From: Henricia sp. BOLD:AAB3569
Taxonomy: Eukaryota; Echinodermata; Asteroidea; Spinulosida; Echinasteridae
Assembly: GCA_037783545.1 (NCBI GenBank)
Contig: JBBELK010000571.1
Coordinates: forward strand, 62,001 to 126,000
Direction of reading: 5' to 3'
Length of the DNA stretch: 64,000 bases
Part shown: positions 1 through 10,412 of the stretch, piece by piece
Position numbering within the stretch: the first letter of the stretch is position 1
Layout: each line of letters begins with the position of its first letter
Made by a program: the position numbers and the translations under genes
Notes under the pieces: model-generated
Seen by the model: the letters and a program-made list of their open reading frames with translations, nothing else
Databases searched by the model: none
Told to the model about the DNA's origin: nothing

Positions 1-21
1 AACTGGGGTTGATCGACCAAC

Positions 22-136
22 ATGAACTTCATCAGAGCCTTGATTAGGCTGCCGTGGAAATCCAAAATTCATGTTGGAACTGACAACCTTGGAAACAAAT
101 ACTTTGAAATACCTAAAAAAGCAGCACTAACCAAGG
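22..136 (+). CDS. NDUFAF2: NDUFAF2 exon 1 (residues 1-38 plus 1 nt)
   Basis: ATG at 22 in context CAACATGA. It encodes MNFIRALIRL, then the conserved HVGTDNLGNKYFEIP motif. Donor at 137 (G|GTACAG), phase 1. The in-frame stop at 10-12 excludes an upstream start in the visible sequence. Confidence 0.92.
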
Positions 137-3100
137 GTACAGTATGACAGCTGTCACGGGTCACTAAACATCTCCTGGTTGTGACCTTTGACCCCATGTG
201 AAAGCGCCCTATATAATAACGTGATATTGTTGGGGAAAGATTACCATATACGGACACCCTCCGAGACCCCATGCGCTAATAAACCTTCGGGACAACTCAA
301 AAAAATGATAAGTTATTCCTTAAATTCATGGCAATTTTCCTTCCTAATTTTCCTGTTTTATCATCAAACTAACATTTTTATGGTTTATATGCCAGAAACA
401 GGAAAGATCCGGGTGACCGTGCATGGTAATGAACCCCTACAATTTTGTTGCTATGTGGTGCACACGGCAGGTGTGAAGATACAGAATTAATACCGTGTTT
501 ACCATATGAAAAAAATAGCATAAAGCAACCAAGGTCAGTAGGTGACAGTAACTTGCCCCGGCTTGGGTACCTGTGCCCTTGAGCAAGGCACTTAAATCAC
601 ACTTGCTCCATCCTTTGGAAGGGATGTAAAGCTGTTGGTCATGTGTGTTAGGTATCGGTAACACACTTTAAAGATCACAGAGCATTCTTTCGTGAAGAGC
701 AAGGGGATTCCCCGGTGTCTCTGGCTGTTTCTAATTCATCATGGGTTTCCTCACGCTTGCGAGTGACAGTGCAATGGGCACTTTTGAAGAATCCTTGGTT
801 TCAGTACCAGAAAGAAATAATAATAATACAAATCTAATTGTAATTGACAGGTGGATTCACAAAAGCCAAAAGAATCTTGGAATCGCCGTACAGCCATACT
901 GACTATCAAGAAGGAATGATTCCCATTGAATGGGAAGGTAAAATGGTGTTTTATAACTAATTTAAAGACAGATTACGTGATTGAAAAACTTTTAAAAACA
1001 GGAACAACGGCATTACATAACTAAAGAATAATGTTGATAAACTGCCTTGTAGAGATTTCAGCCACATAGATGCAGTAATACTTCAGAAAAGTATAAGAAA
1101 TCTATGCATGGTTTTTGTGTTGAATGAATGTTTGAAAAAATTGTCTGCAGATGATTTAAAAAAAAAAAGCACCTTCAGTTGGCAATTTCCCCCACAAAGG
1201 CACCACCTTTATTTACACTGAAACAAAATTAATATGGTGTTTGTTACCATTGCTATCGACACTTTTAGGCAGGTTTTTCTTGTCAACTCGTGAAGTAAAA
1301 TTTTTGGTAACTGCAAATGATGTATTGGGGCTTTAAAGTCAAATTTGGAAAAACCAGTCCGAGTATGACTTCAGCCCAATTCTCTGTCTACGTTCCAAGA
1401 AAAATTGCTTTAAAAAACTACAAATCCACTGCCCTATCTACACTACTCACAATACGTTAGGGATATTGGTGTGGTTCAATTTTGGATTTTTTTTTTCTTC
1501 AAATTTTTAAAATGACTTTCCCTATTCCTGTGACAAGGGTGTGTCTGTCATATGCAGATGCCTAATCATATACAAAATCATTCAAGCGAAATGCATACCC
1601 TTAATAAAATATTTGCGTAACACCACAATATCCCCAACTTATTGTGAGTAACTATATAACACAACATCTGGTATGGTGCCTGATCAGATGTGTTCGTTAC
1701 TTTGCCTAGTTGCGCTACCATGCAACACTTACAGAAAAATTGGGTCCATAGGGGAAAACCTGAGGGAGTATACCAACTGTGCCTTATAGCTAAGCTGGTA
1801 GAGCATCTGCCTAGTGAGTCGGAGGTCTCAGGTTCGAATCCCGATAAGGCCCTTACGATTTTTCTCTCATCCCAAGTTTGGTGTATACAAGGCCTACATA
1901 TTTCACACTCTTTTTTTTCTCAAAGCCTGGGTAAGAGGAAAAAGAAAAGACCCTCCAACTCCGGAAGAGATTGCTTGGCGGGAGCAGAAGATGCACTTAG
2001 TCAAGAGACGAGCTCAGGAATTTGAGGAGAAAGATCAGGAGGTATTAATTGAATAATTTCCAAGTTTTACATGAATCCACTTGACCGGACAAAATTGTTG
2101 TTGCTATGTGGTGCACGCGGCAGGTGTGAAGTACAGAATCAATACTGTGTTTACCATAGAGGGGAATGGTATAAAGCAACCAGACTGTTTGCTAGGCAAT
2201 GGCGTGCACCATGTAGCAATAATAGTATAGTATGTGGACTTTCTGAACTGCACCTCTATATAAAAGTGAATATAATAATTTTTTATTCCATTTTTGTTTT
2301 AGAGGCAGTTGCTTGATCACAAGGAGGGCCTTGTAGCTCAGCCTAGGCCTGCTCACACCAAGCAAATTGGTACGTTTTGGTACTGCATCAAATTGGCAGT
2401 ATAGACCTTATGCATGGCGGCCATGACAGAGGGCAGGTTTTCATATTCAAATGATGTGACAATAGACCCACAAAGTGCCTACTTGTGCATGACGCACTGT
2501 GACAATCTGACTGCCCTCTATCATGGCCGCCGTGCATAATGTCTATTGTGTGGATGCAAGTCCTCTGTCTACAAAACAAAATAACTAGTGAACTTCCAAG
2601 GCGCATATTACTCTGATCATTGGCCTTCATTTAAGGAGCGTGTCCAGATCACATTTCTGAGCCTCCCATTTTTTTTCCCGTGGGTGTTGAGATTTTGATA
2701 CCATATCATTTGTCATATTTTTCTCATTACCATTCTGAACTTTTGCGCTCCAATCGACATAGAAAAAAAAACTACCAATGTTTTGTGAACTAATTTATCC
2801 GGTTACATAAAGCAGTGCAGTGATTACACCAACCATTTTTGCTTCACATGGACTTGGATAGTATTTTACGGAGGTATTTTATGTGGTCGTTAGGTTAGAA
2901 TGAAATCCATTTTCTGGAAAAATCTGATCAAGCTCTTTTAAAAATCACTTCATGTTGTAGGACACGAGTCCAGGACTTGGACCAGACTCGAGACACATTG
3001 GAAAATGATTCGGACTTAAACATAGCAAGTCGTGATTCACGCATTTCAAAAAAAGAAAAAGATATATTATATTCGTGCGCTTAAAGGCACAGGCTCGTCA

Positions 3101-3653
3101 GCAATGCGCGCCAAATTCGGGCCACGAAATACGCAGCTCCATGCCTTTGCTATGGAGCTGCGTATTTCATGGCACAAATTTGGCGTGCGCGCATTGCTGA
3201 CGAGCCTGTGCCTTTAATGCAGGATTCTTGGGGGGAAACAGTACGACGCGTGATTATGTACACTGCCCCACCAGGCTGGCAAGGAGTGCTTGAGCACGTC
3301 ATTATTTCATATAATATTATCGTGTGTACGAAACTAGAGCAGTTTCATTTTAGCGAACAAGTGACTCGAACTCAAGGAAAGCTCGCGACTCAGACTCGAT
3401 ATTGGTGACTCGACTATAACACAGCCATATACCATCTCAGCTCCCTAGGGAGTGTACAGCCTCAGGACCCAAAGTTTTTGTCTACAAATGATTACTTTGA
3501 GGCATGTCACAATACCTTGTACTGAATTCTTTTGCAGGACATGCTTCTGCTCCAGTGTATGACAAGGTTGATTCTGCCGAATCTGTCAGCACGGGTAAAA
3601 CATTCGAGCCGTCGGCATGGCAGCCAGCGAAGTCTAAATCTAAAGCCGAATGA
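22..3653 (+). CDS. NDUFAF2: NADH dehydrogenase (complex I) assembly factor 2, complete 5-exon gene
   Basis: Joined CDS 22-136, 851-937, 1926-2041, 2303-2369, 3538-3653: 501 bp, 166 aa plus stop (the human protein is 169 aa). The family (B17.2L/mimitin, a paralogue of NDUFA12) is a mitochondrial matrix chaperone for late complex I assembly. Seen in the translation: HVGTDNLGNKYFEIP near residues 17-31 (family HVGTDQFGNKYYYIP), the diagnostic EWEAW at about 65-69 followed by RKDPPTPEEI, a charged helical stretch, and the C-terminal GHASAP...STGKTF block. All junctions are GT-AG and the phases agree (1,1,0,1). An in-frame TGA at 10-12 makes the ATG at 22 the true start. No classical presequence is obvious, as usual for the family. 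The 5' UTR is cut by the window edge. Introns carry a SINE and MITEs. Identity is based on recalled family sequence, not a search. Confidence 0.94.
540..830 (+). mobile_element. SINE-like dispersed repeat (family 4)
   Basis: Shares GAGCAAGGCACTTAAATCAC, GGGATTCCCCGGTGTCTCTG and TCACGCTTGCGAG with inverted copies at 28990-29230 and 34745-34995. Ends in an AATAATAATA tail. Confidence 0.65.
851..937 (+). CDS. NDUFAF2: NDUFAF2 exon 2
   Basis: Acceptor TTGACAG ends at 850; donor GTAAAA at 938. Begins GT (completing Gly39) and reads GFTKAKRILESPYSH, then EGMIPIEWE. This aligns with the human segment ending GDIPTEWE. Ends in phase 1. Confidence 0.92.
960..1345 (+). repeat. TTAA-bounded dispersed element, family C
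   Basis: Starts TTTAAAGACAGATTACGTGA and ends GCAAATGATGTATTGGGGC then TTTAAAG. Diagnostic internal words are CTTGTAGAGATTTCAGCCAC and CAGTTGGCAATTTC. Other copies or fragments: 19480-19826, 24063-24405, 26583-26790, 29590-29870, 38150-38820, and an inverted fragment near 63274-63395. No coding capacity. Lies in NDUFAF2 intron 2. Confidence 0.7.
1689..1890 (+). mobile_element. tRNA-derived SINE (family 1) in NDUFAF2 intron 2
   Basis: The tRNA-like head is 1781-1850, with perfectly pairing 7-bp acceptor ends GCCTTAT/ATAAGGC and a B box GGTTCGAATCC. It is followed by CCTTACGATTTTTCTCTCAT. The same head and tail recur inverted at 4385-4612 and 4622-4755. The recurrence with shared flanks identifies it as a SINE rather than a functional tRNA. 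It ends just before exon 3. Confidence 0.75.
1926..2041 (+). CDS. NDUFAF2: NDUFAF2 exon 3
   Basis: Acceptor after a T-run (TTTTTTTTCTCAAAG) ending at 1925; donor GTATTA at 2042. Completes the EWEAW motif and continues VRGKRKDPPTPEEIAWREQK, then a charged helix (HLVKRRAQEFEEKDQE). A tRNA-headed SINE ends only about 40 bp upstream and supplies sequence close to the polypyrimidine tract. Confidence 0.93.
2303..2369 (+). CDS. NDUFAF2: NDUFAF2 exon 4
   Basis: Acceptor TTTTTGTTTTAG ends at 2302; donor GTACGT at 2370. Encodes RQLLDHKEGLVAQPRPAHTK then QI. Corresponds to the proline-rich linker before the conserved KGHASAP block. Phase 0 in, phase 1 out. Confidence 0.88.
2402..2545. mobile_element. 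Palindromic TA-flanked MITE, family F
   Basis: Flanked by TA on both sides. The terminal inverted repeats read GACCTTATGCATGGCGGCCA and, from the other end, GACATTATGCACGGCGGCCA. The interior carries CAAAGTGCCTACTTGTGCAT. A second copy is at 60470-60613 with the interior in the opposite orientation. TA duplication suggests a Tc1/mariner-type mobiliser. Confidence 0.8.
2631..2941. mobile_element. TTAA-flanked MITE, family B
   Basis: TTAA at 2631-2634 and 2938-2941. Ends are AGGAGCGTGTCCAGATCAC and, inverted, AGAGCTTGATCAGATTTTTC. Internal words are TTGAGATTTTGATACCATAT and GTGATTACACCAACC. Other copies: 6889-7236, 25110-25439, 35735-35915 (inverted), 35930-36262. Fragments near 17330, 18399 and 33300. 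Confidence 0.75.
3081..3217. mobile_element. TTAA-flanked foldback hairpin MITE, family A
   Basis: An almost perfect inverted repeat over its whole length: AGGCACAGGCTCGTCAGCAA at one end and its complement at the other, with TTAA at 3081-3084 and 3214-3217. The loop is GCCTTTGC. Copies: 24250-24362, 63130-63270. Half copies: 17868-17924 and 63876-63939. The AGG start after TTAA fits Kolobok-like better than piggyBac-like ends (inference). Confidence 0.85.
3538..3653 (+). CDS. NDUFAF2: NDUFAF2 exon 5 with stop codon
   Basis: Acceptor TTCTTTTGCAG ends at 3537. Encodes GHASAPVYDKVDSAESVSTG, then KTFEPSAWQP and a basic tail, TGA at 3651-3653. Matches the human C-terminus pattern GHASAP...STGKTFQPGSW. 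Confidence 0.93.
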
Positions 3654-4055
3654 TGGACCCAGAAACGAGCTGCAGTGTATCATCATCATCAGTAACATTC
3701 AGAGTAAACGGGATGCTTCAAATTAACATGGAATATGTTAACCAGAGGGTCACAAATTTCAGGCGACTTGAAATACCCACATCTCCAAAGATTTTGAACC
3801 TGTGTACAACATACCATTCAGGTTTTAGAGGGAGTCTTACGTACGTTAATAAAAGGCAAGTGTGTGTAAAACATCCAAGGAATTTCCTTTCGGGTTTTAA
3901 AGGGGAGTCGTACGTTAACAGAAGGGAAGAGTGTGTGGAGGTATTGGGCGGTAGGGGATGGGGAGTCAACTGGTCTCATATCTGGCAGACTTAGAACCCA
4001 TGCCATAGATTTCTCTGTATAAATTAATGTAAATAAATTGAGCTGCATGTTTGTA
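3654..4055 (+). promoter_or_regulatory. NDUFAF2 3' UTR with polyadenylation signal
   Basis: The first well-placed AATAAA after the stop is 4032-4037, followed within 20 bp by a GT-containing stretch (GCATGTTTGTATAAATT). An earlier AATAAA occurs near 3848 and could be an alternative site. The end coordinate is an estimate. Confidence 0.5.
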
Positions 4056-4384
4056 TAAATTATGAAGAATTCATGTGGTAATGCCTTGCCTTGCTTATCC
4101 TGTGAGAGTCGTAGATGCTCGATTGTTGGGGTGACACGGTGGTTGCCTCCGCAGTTGGTGTGTCAGTGATTTCTGTTGAGCTGTCAGCTAGTTCGTCCAG
4201 TCTCTGCACTGCTTGCCTTAATAGTAATACAGTAATAATAAAATGGATTTAGCAAATACCCAACGTTAAATTAACATCAGGGCAATTTACAATGGCATAA
4301 ACAAGATAAAAATATATTTAAAATTGTAATTACAATGTCTTATCAACCCCCTATTAACGAACACAATATCTGGCATGATGCCTA

Positions 4385-4612
4385 ATCACCATTAAAATAA
4401 AATAACCAAACTTGGGATGAGTGAAAAATCGTAACAGCCTTATCGGGATTCGAACCCGAGACCTCAGACTCACCGGGTAGAGGCTCTACTACCAGCTGAG
4501 CTGTGAAACACAGGGGTAAACTCCCTCGGGTTTTCCCTATGAACCCAATTTCTCTCCTGGTGTTGCATGGGAGCGTAATTAGGCAAAGTAATGAACACAA
4601 CATCTGGTATGG
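4385..4612 (-). mobile_element. tRNA-derived SINE (family 1)
   Basis: Inverted copy of the 1689-1890 element, carrying CCTTATCGGGATTCGAACCC (complement of a B box) and the GGGTTTTCCCTATGAACCCA flank. Confidence 0.7.
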
Positions 4613-4621
4613 TGCCTAATC

Positions 4622-4755
4622 ACCATTGAAATGAAACAACCAAACTTGGGAAGAGAGAAAAATCGTAAGGGCCTTATCGGGATTCAAACCAGACAACTCT
4701 GACTTACCGGGCAGGCGCTCTACCAGCTGAGCTATAAGGCACACTCCCTCATAAT
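4622..4755 (-). mobile_element. tRNA-derived SINE (family 1), partial
   Basis: Second inverted copy directly adjacent to the 4385-4612 one. The tRNA-like part is at about 4672-4741, with a degraded B box. Confidence 0.65.
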
Positions 4756-5344
4756 TGTAAGGGCATTATTGTAATACATACTGTTTCAGCATAACATTGT
4801 ACCACAAACTACAAATACAGTATACGTGTATTTCTTTTTACCAATGTCTTATAAAGTTTATTTTCCTCATCACAAAAATACTATATGTTCCGCTGAATGT
4901 CATCAGCAAAACAAAAAATTGACATGCACACATTTTACATTCAGAATTATGGAAAAAGCATGGCAATTCATTGTAAAATAAAACAGACTAGAGAAATTTG
5001 CTAGAGTATGAATTTGTAAATCAGGGCTTGGTACAACAAACAAGTGAAGTCTAGAACCCATACATGAAATGAGACTTGCGCCTAATTATAGTGTATTTTG
5101 TTTTTACTGGAGACAAAATGCTCATTGCTGGTCTGATTTTTACTAAAGACGCATTTAATTCTACTACAAATGTAAATTGTAAACATCACAGGAAACAACC
5201 CATGCTTATAAAATGAATACATGTACATACATAATGCCGAAGGAATGATTTGGCTTGCGTCAGGGAGAATGAATTGGGGTTTGTTTTGCCCTACCCGACG
5301 TAACTTGGTATAATCAGTGCTTCCCCGAGATAACATGAGAAAAA

Positions 5345-5430
5345 CGTCATAGCGTGCTTGGGTGGGACTTGAACCCACAACCTCCTGCATACTAAGCAGA
5401 CGTCTTGACCACTGAGCTGGCCGGCGTTGA
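5345..5430 (-). mobile_element. tRNA-like SINE head (family 2)
   Basis: GGACTTGAACCCACAACCTC is an inverted B-box/T-arm and CCACTGAGCTGG an inverted A box. The arms are not those of a clean tRNA, and the flank has no terminator-like T-run, so I read it as a SINE or tRNA pseudogene. Confidence 0.5.
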
Positions 5431-6191
5431 GTAGCTGGCCCAAATTCATCTTGCGGAAAACAGCTCTGGCTTTAGCACAGTATATTAATCTCCAAGAATG
5501 TTTTACAGCAAACCGTGTCAAATCTTAAATACATTGGAATGTCAGAATCCAAGAATTACTTGCTGCTGCTCTAAATATTCAAATTCATTAATATTATACA
5601 AACTAAAATGAAATTAATAAAGATGAAAATCATTTTAATACACAGGTTGAAGGAAAACTACACATGACTGGTTGTTTGAAATTAAAGGATTATAACTAGT
5701 CACCCGAAACTTTCTTTAAAGGTTTCGTTCATGTATGCTAGTTGCTCCAATGATTCCACACATTGCAAGCAGTTTGTACTGAACGAAAATATGTTCTATA
5801 TACTACACAAAATTGTGACTGTACGGCGTTTGCCTGAATTCAATACAATTATCAATTTCTAGCCCTGCTGCCACATGTTTGAGTGACAGTCAGTTTCATA
5901 AACCAATAAAATAAAATCCCAACCAAACTTTATGCTTTTTAGAGAGCAAAAACAGACAAAAGTATTTCCATCAAAAATTTGTTTAAGTACAATCATTCAC
6001 TCTTTTTGTTTACTTCTGGTGGTGAGCTTAACATTTTTCAGTCAATACAAACACAAGAACAAAATGTTTATGCACCAAAATAGTGAATGAAAATTGCTAA
6101 ATCAGTTAACCAGTTGACGCCAGATTTTTTTTTTGCAAAAAAATACCTTCTAATTTGTTTTTTAAATGTGATTGGCCAAAAGTTAAGACCA

Positions 6192-6400
6192 GGGGCCAAT
6201 TTCATAAAGCTGTTCAGCAAAAAAAATTGCTTAATCCAAAATTAATCCTTTATAAAAATTGGTTAGCAGTCAAAATTGTATGTCAACTTGTGTTCTTAGT
6301 AAATGTACAGCAGAACACTAGAAATCTTGTGTTTGTCACTTTGACAAACACCGGTTCTTTTTGGTATGGAAATGTTTCTGCTAAACTGAAATTGGCCCCA
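6192..6400. mobile_element. MITE with GGGGCCAATTTCAT termini, family O
   Basis: Starts GGGGCCAATTTCATAAAGCT and ends AAACTGAAATTGGCCCC. The subterminal region is AT-rich with GCAAAAAAAATTGCTT. Other copies: 8405-8650 and 39671-39903, with a truncated one at 36922-36975. The open reading frame crossing it has no recognisable product. Confidence 0.75.
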
Positions 6401-6888
6401 GGTCAAGCACATTCATTGTATGAATCTACGCACCAAAAGTTCATACTTTGCAACACTCGGAGGCAGCCGCCACAGAGCGAAATTTGCTACACTGACAGGC
6501 TGACCACAGCCGTCAAGTTCAAAACACGGTGTGTACAAATGAATGGTAGACGTGTTTACACGTCAACCATGAAAGACAGCGGCAAAGCTGACGTTTCAAC
6601 TCGTCAACCACCCCTGTGACTATACATTGTCAGAATGTGTTAACACTGGCGTCAAGTGGTTAAACATGGTACAATAAGAGACTGATGTTCAAATCATTCA
6701 CTCAAATGAATGCAGTAACATTAAGTTTTTTTGAGAGTAAGTAAAAGATTTTTTAGAAAAAACAATTCTGCCGGTTCTAAATTTCTGCTTTAAATGTTTA
6801 TAAATTCTTAAAACAAACCATTTAGATTACATCAATTGAATACAACAACTGAATGCAACAACGATCCAACTACAAAACTACACAGTCT

Positions 6889-7236
6889 AAAAGGAGCGTG
6901 TCCACATCATTTTTGAGCCACCCATTTTTCCCATGGGTGTTGAGATTTTGATACCATATCATATGTCAAAATTTTCTCATTACCATTCTGAGATTTGACG
7001 CCCTCAATCCGTATATTTTCAACGATATCGTCAAAAAACCACTTATGTTTTGTAAACTAATTTATCTGGTTCCAAAAAGCAGTACATACAGTGATTACAC
7101 CAACCGTTTTGCTTCCACATCCAAATTGGAGATTGCAAATTTCCTGTTTTCTTCCCATGGATAGTATTTTGGGGAGGTATTTTATATGATTGTTAGGTTA
7201 GAAAAATTGTTTGGAAAAATCTAGTCACGCTCCTCT
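6889..7236. mobile_element. MITE family B copy
   Basis: Starts AAAGGAGCGTGTCCACATC and ends GTCACGCTCCTC. Contains TTGAGATTTTGATACCATAT and GTGATTACACCAACCG. The flanking TTAA is eroded. Confidence 0.7.
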
Positions 7237-8404
7237 ACCAACAGAACCTGTGGAGCTAGGTAGTCATTGAATTCAGGTAATTCAATTTCACGACAAAATA
7301 TTTTCGCAGTCGATAAAGCACCCAACTTTCAACATGCACTCCAACGAAGTTTGATTAGGCTATCACAACAATATATCATCCAGATTACAACCGTAATAAT
7401 CTCTAGGATACTAGAAAAATAGACTAACAATATTTGATGTTTTGTACAAACCTAACTCTGACACAGCCCCTAATAATAATTTGTACAATTTTATAAATGG
7501 AAGAATCTGATGATGGCTGCCCCAATCGGCAGAAAAGACAAAAACACATGCATCCATCTGAATGTATCTACATGTACATATACTGTACACACAATATCTG
7601 AATCATAAAAGTCATTACTCCGCAACTGTACAAAATCAAAAAAATACGTTTTCTGCTGTACATATACAGTATGTGATGAAGTCATACAGCTATGTATACT
7701 GTTGTACATTTCGGGAAAACTGTATTTTCTATAAATTCTTAGCAGAATTCTGGAAATGTACACATGTATTCCTGCCATGTTTTTATTAGAGAGATACACC
7801 ATTAACACAGAAAATCAACATGTGGATAATGGAAAATGTGACCACATCTCTAAAGTCCTGTATTTCATATGACCTCCGATGCGGTGCTTGGAATTATTCT
7901 CGTTACTCCTGAGTAAAGTGTGCACATTGCATGGGGGGTGGTCACTTCATACTAAAGGCAAGGCTACAACTGCGTTTGTGCGAAATAGCTTAGCAGTCAA
8001 AATAGCCCTCCACTGCTGTGAATGCAGATTATTATTGTGTTCTGTCAAAGATTACTTAAGTAAAAACGCCACCCTTTGTGTGTTGCCAAGGGGTGTATTC
8101 GAAACCCTGTTCGCGTGTTGCCAGAATACGAGAACGGGTTTCGAGAATGCCGAGAATAAACACGCGGACAAGATTCTCACTCCCCTCTCAGTGGGGAGTG
8201 GAATTAGTGAATGAAGAATACTCGAGAACAAAGATGGCTGACAAAGAATGAATGGCTCTGGCTGGAAGTGATTCAGCTGGCTACCGGCAATTTACTTTAG
8301 TAAGTTACCGGTAACTACATGTTTTTGACGGTACGTGAGAAAAACAACAGCATAAAACAACACACGGTCCTCTATCTATGTGGAGCTCACTTTGACTGAC
8401 AGCC

Positions 8405-8650
8405 AGGGGCCAATTTCATAGCGCTGCTTAACGGCCGATTTCCTGCTACTTCATAGGCATCGTTAACGGAAAGCAACTTGAAAACGTGCCTTAACCACAG
8501 GGCCAAACTTTTGTTAAGATAGTGACGCAACAATAGCCATCTCCAAGCGCGCGCATGCTTAAGCACGCTGCGGCCATGAAATAGCGCTTTTCTCGTTTGC
8601 TATAGTGAGCACGCCTTTTCAGCTAATGCAGCGCCATGAAATTGGCCCCA
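8405..8650. mobile_element. MITE family O copy
   Basis: Bounded by GGGGCCAATTTCATAGCGCT and GCGCCATGAAATTGGCCCC. The interior holds short complementary words (GCTTAAC/GTTAAG). Confidence 0.75.
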
Positions 8651-9721
8651 GAGCATTACCAACGTCCACCATTAAACAAAAAATGATGCATTCACACACT
8701 CATCTGCACTTTCGCGTTCGTAACTGTCAACCTACGAACACCGTTCTCAAGTCACTCGGTTACAGGGTTTTGAATACGCCCAAGGTAATACTGGGTCTAC
8801 AGTGAACACAGTTTGAATGTATGACTGGAAATAAAATGCCTCTTAGCTGTGCCAAAACTGCTAGAAGCCCAAAACTTGAAGCCGATACATCTCACAACTC
8901 ATATACCGTGGTACTTCTAAATCAAAAATTAAAAACCCCCTTGATTTAAAACCAAAATTGTTATCATCAAAATATGATCTAGCCACCGAGCACAAATTAA
9001 AACATAAAAACACACATTGTAAAAAGACTCAACTGCTCATGGCACAGGTTTTAAGATTTCTTCAGCAGTCGGCATGCACTATTTTCTTTACATTTTTGTA
9101 AAGCATATTAAAAGTAAGGTAAAGTCTAACATGCAAAAACGTTTTCCGAAATTAAAATAAAAAACAAATTTAAAACAAAAATCATGGCCTGTCATTTTGA
9201 AGCAAAATCAACTGAAAATGTACGTTTATAGAGTTAGACTTGCTAATTCTGTTTTGGCACTTTCAAACTTTCTGAATAAATTTTCTTGAATTGATTCAGA
9301 TTTCAGTTTAGTGTCGTTGGTATGCTGGGATGGTGCACCTAATGCGATATTAAATGTGCCTTTGGCCATCTGGTATAATTTCAGCCCCCAAAAATGCTTG
9401 GCTCAAGAGGCGCACAATGCAAGACAATGTGTCGTCTAAGACTTTGAATAGACGTATTAGACGATGTGCCCTCCAATGTCACAACAAACCAAAACATGCC
9501 CGGCGTTATGCGCATGCATCATGTTTTACGTAAATTTGGTTTATGAATGAGGTTGCATGCTAAATCATCTTCGAATGTTGTGACCTTTGACATCATTACC
9601 AAACCAAATTTATGCAAAACAGGATGCGCGCGCATAACGACGACTAATTTTCAACAGAGGGTGCTGTAGATATAAACAAAGAGCACACAGTCTATTGACA
9701 ATGTCTATTGTGAATAAGTCT

Positions 9722-10182
9722 ACACCGGTGTCACGATCTCAGATGTTCCGATGACGTCACGGAACATTTCAGCACGTTTCGTGCACGATCTCAGATGTTC
9801 CGCCTGCTCAGATGTCCCGGTGTAAAAGGTAAAACTGTCCCCTTGTAAATGTGTCCGCGTGCTTACTGGCCTCATCGTATTGTGTTTCTCTCTTCTGACT
9901 CTCAGTAAGACCTGCTGCGTAAGACCCCTTGCTTAAGTAATCAAACCTTTTTTTTCTTCTCTAAATACTGCGAAACGGCATGAACGCTCCGCCATGTCCG
10001 CGGCCGTCATCTTGCAAAAATGTCACTACATCTGCGCGCATCAAAGTACGAACATGGCGCGAATTCTGCTAATCAACTCAGCACTGCACCTAAACTGGTA
10101 TAAATACATACGCTGTGCGCATGACGTTCCGTGACGTAATCTACCATATTTGGTTATCGGAACATCTGAGAGCGGGACACCT
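9722..10182. mobile_element. Inverted-repeat element near the CDC14 3' end
   Basis: CACGATCTCAGATGTTCCG occurs twice at the left (around 9733 and 9784). The complement CGGAACATCTGAGAGCGGGA lies at the right, near 10157. The left end also carries ACACCGG and the right GACACCTGG. It lies about 200 bp downstream of the CDC14 stop, so probably within or next to its 3' UTR. Confidence 0.5.
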
Positions 10183-10382
10183 GGATGATGCATTTCATGC
10201 ACTATTCCACAGCTCCATCGTTTGAAGTAGTGTCGGTCCTGCAGGCTCCCTTGTGAGTTCAGCAACGCTACCCACACACAGCCTCCACTAATCTGAAGTC
10301 ATCTTGCCAACTTTCTAGACTGCCGTCTATTCCTAGAGTATGAAGAGGGTTTTACAGTGGTTCGTAGTGAGGCACTGATGCT

Positions 10383-10412
10383 CTAGTAGTATGAATACGC
10401 TGAGCGGTACGA
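10383..10412 (-). CDS. CDC14: CDC14 exon 15 (terminal)
   Basis: Acceptor TTCAAATTTGCAG. Encodes SYRSAYSYY then TAG. Compare human CDC14A, which ends SEYVHY. Phase 0 matches exon 14. The exon is short, so confidence rests on the C-terminal resemblance and phase. Confidence 0.7.
   Translation of the reverse strand, partial: SYRSAYSYY

Larger units (their letters stand above)
4056..10382. other. Intergenic region between the convergent NDUFAF2 and CDC14 genes
   Basis: No exon could be supported on either strand. It holds SINEs (4385-5430), a GGGGCCAATTTCAT-ended MITE pair (6192-6400, 8405-8650), a family B MITE (6889-7236), palindromic sequence at 9440-9640 and an inverted-repeat element at 9722-10182. 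CDC14 3' UTR must occupy the right-hand part, but no AATAAA in - orientation was found in the first kilobase after its stop. Confidence 0.6.

Noticed and set aside
1781-1850. A 70-nt sequence with perfect acceptor-stem ends and a B box that looks like a tRNA gene
   Set aside because: The same unit with the same flanks recurs at 4385-4755 and the anticodon stem does not pair cleanly, so it is the head of a SINE rather than a functional tRNA gene.
6155-6619. 154-aa frame, the longest on the + strand in the left part
   Set aside because: Half of it is a MITE with GGGGCCAATTTCAT ends. No recognisable domain, splice context or homologue recalled.
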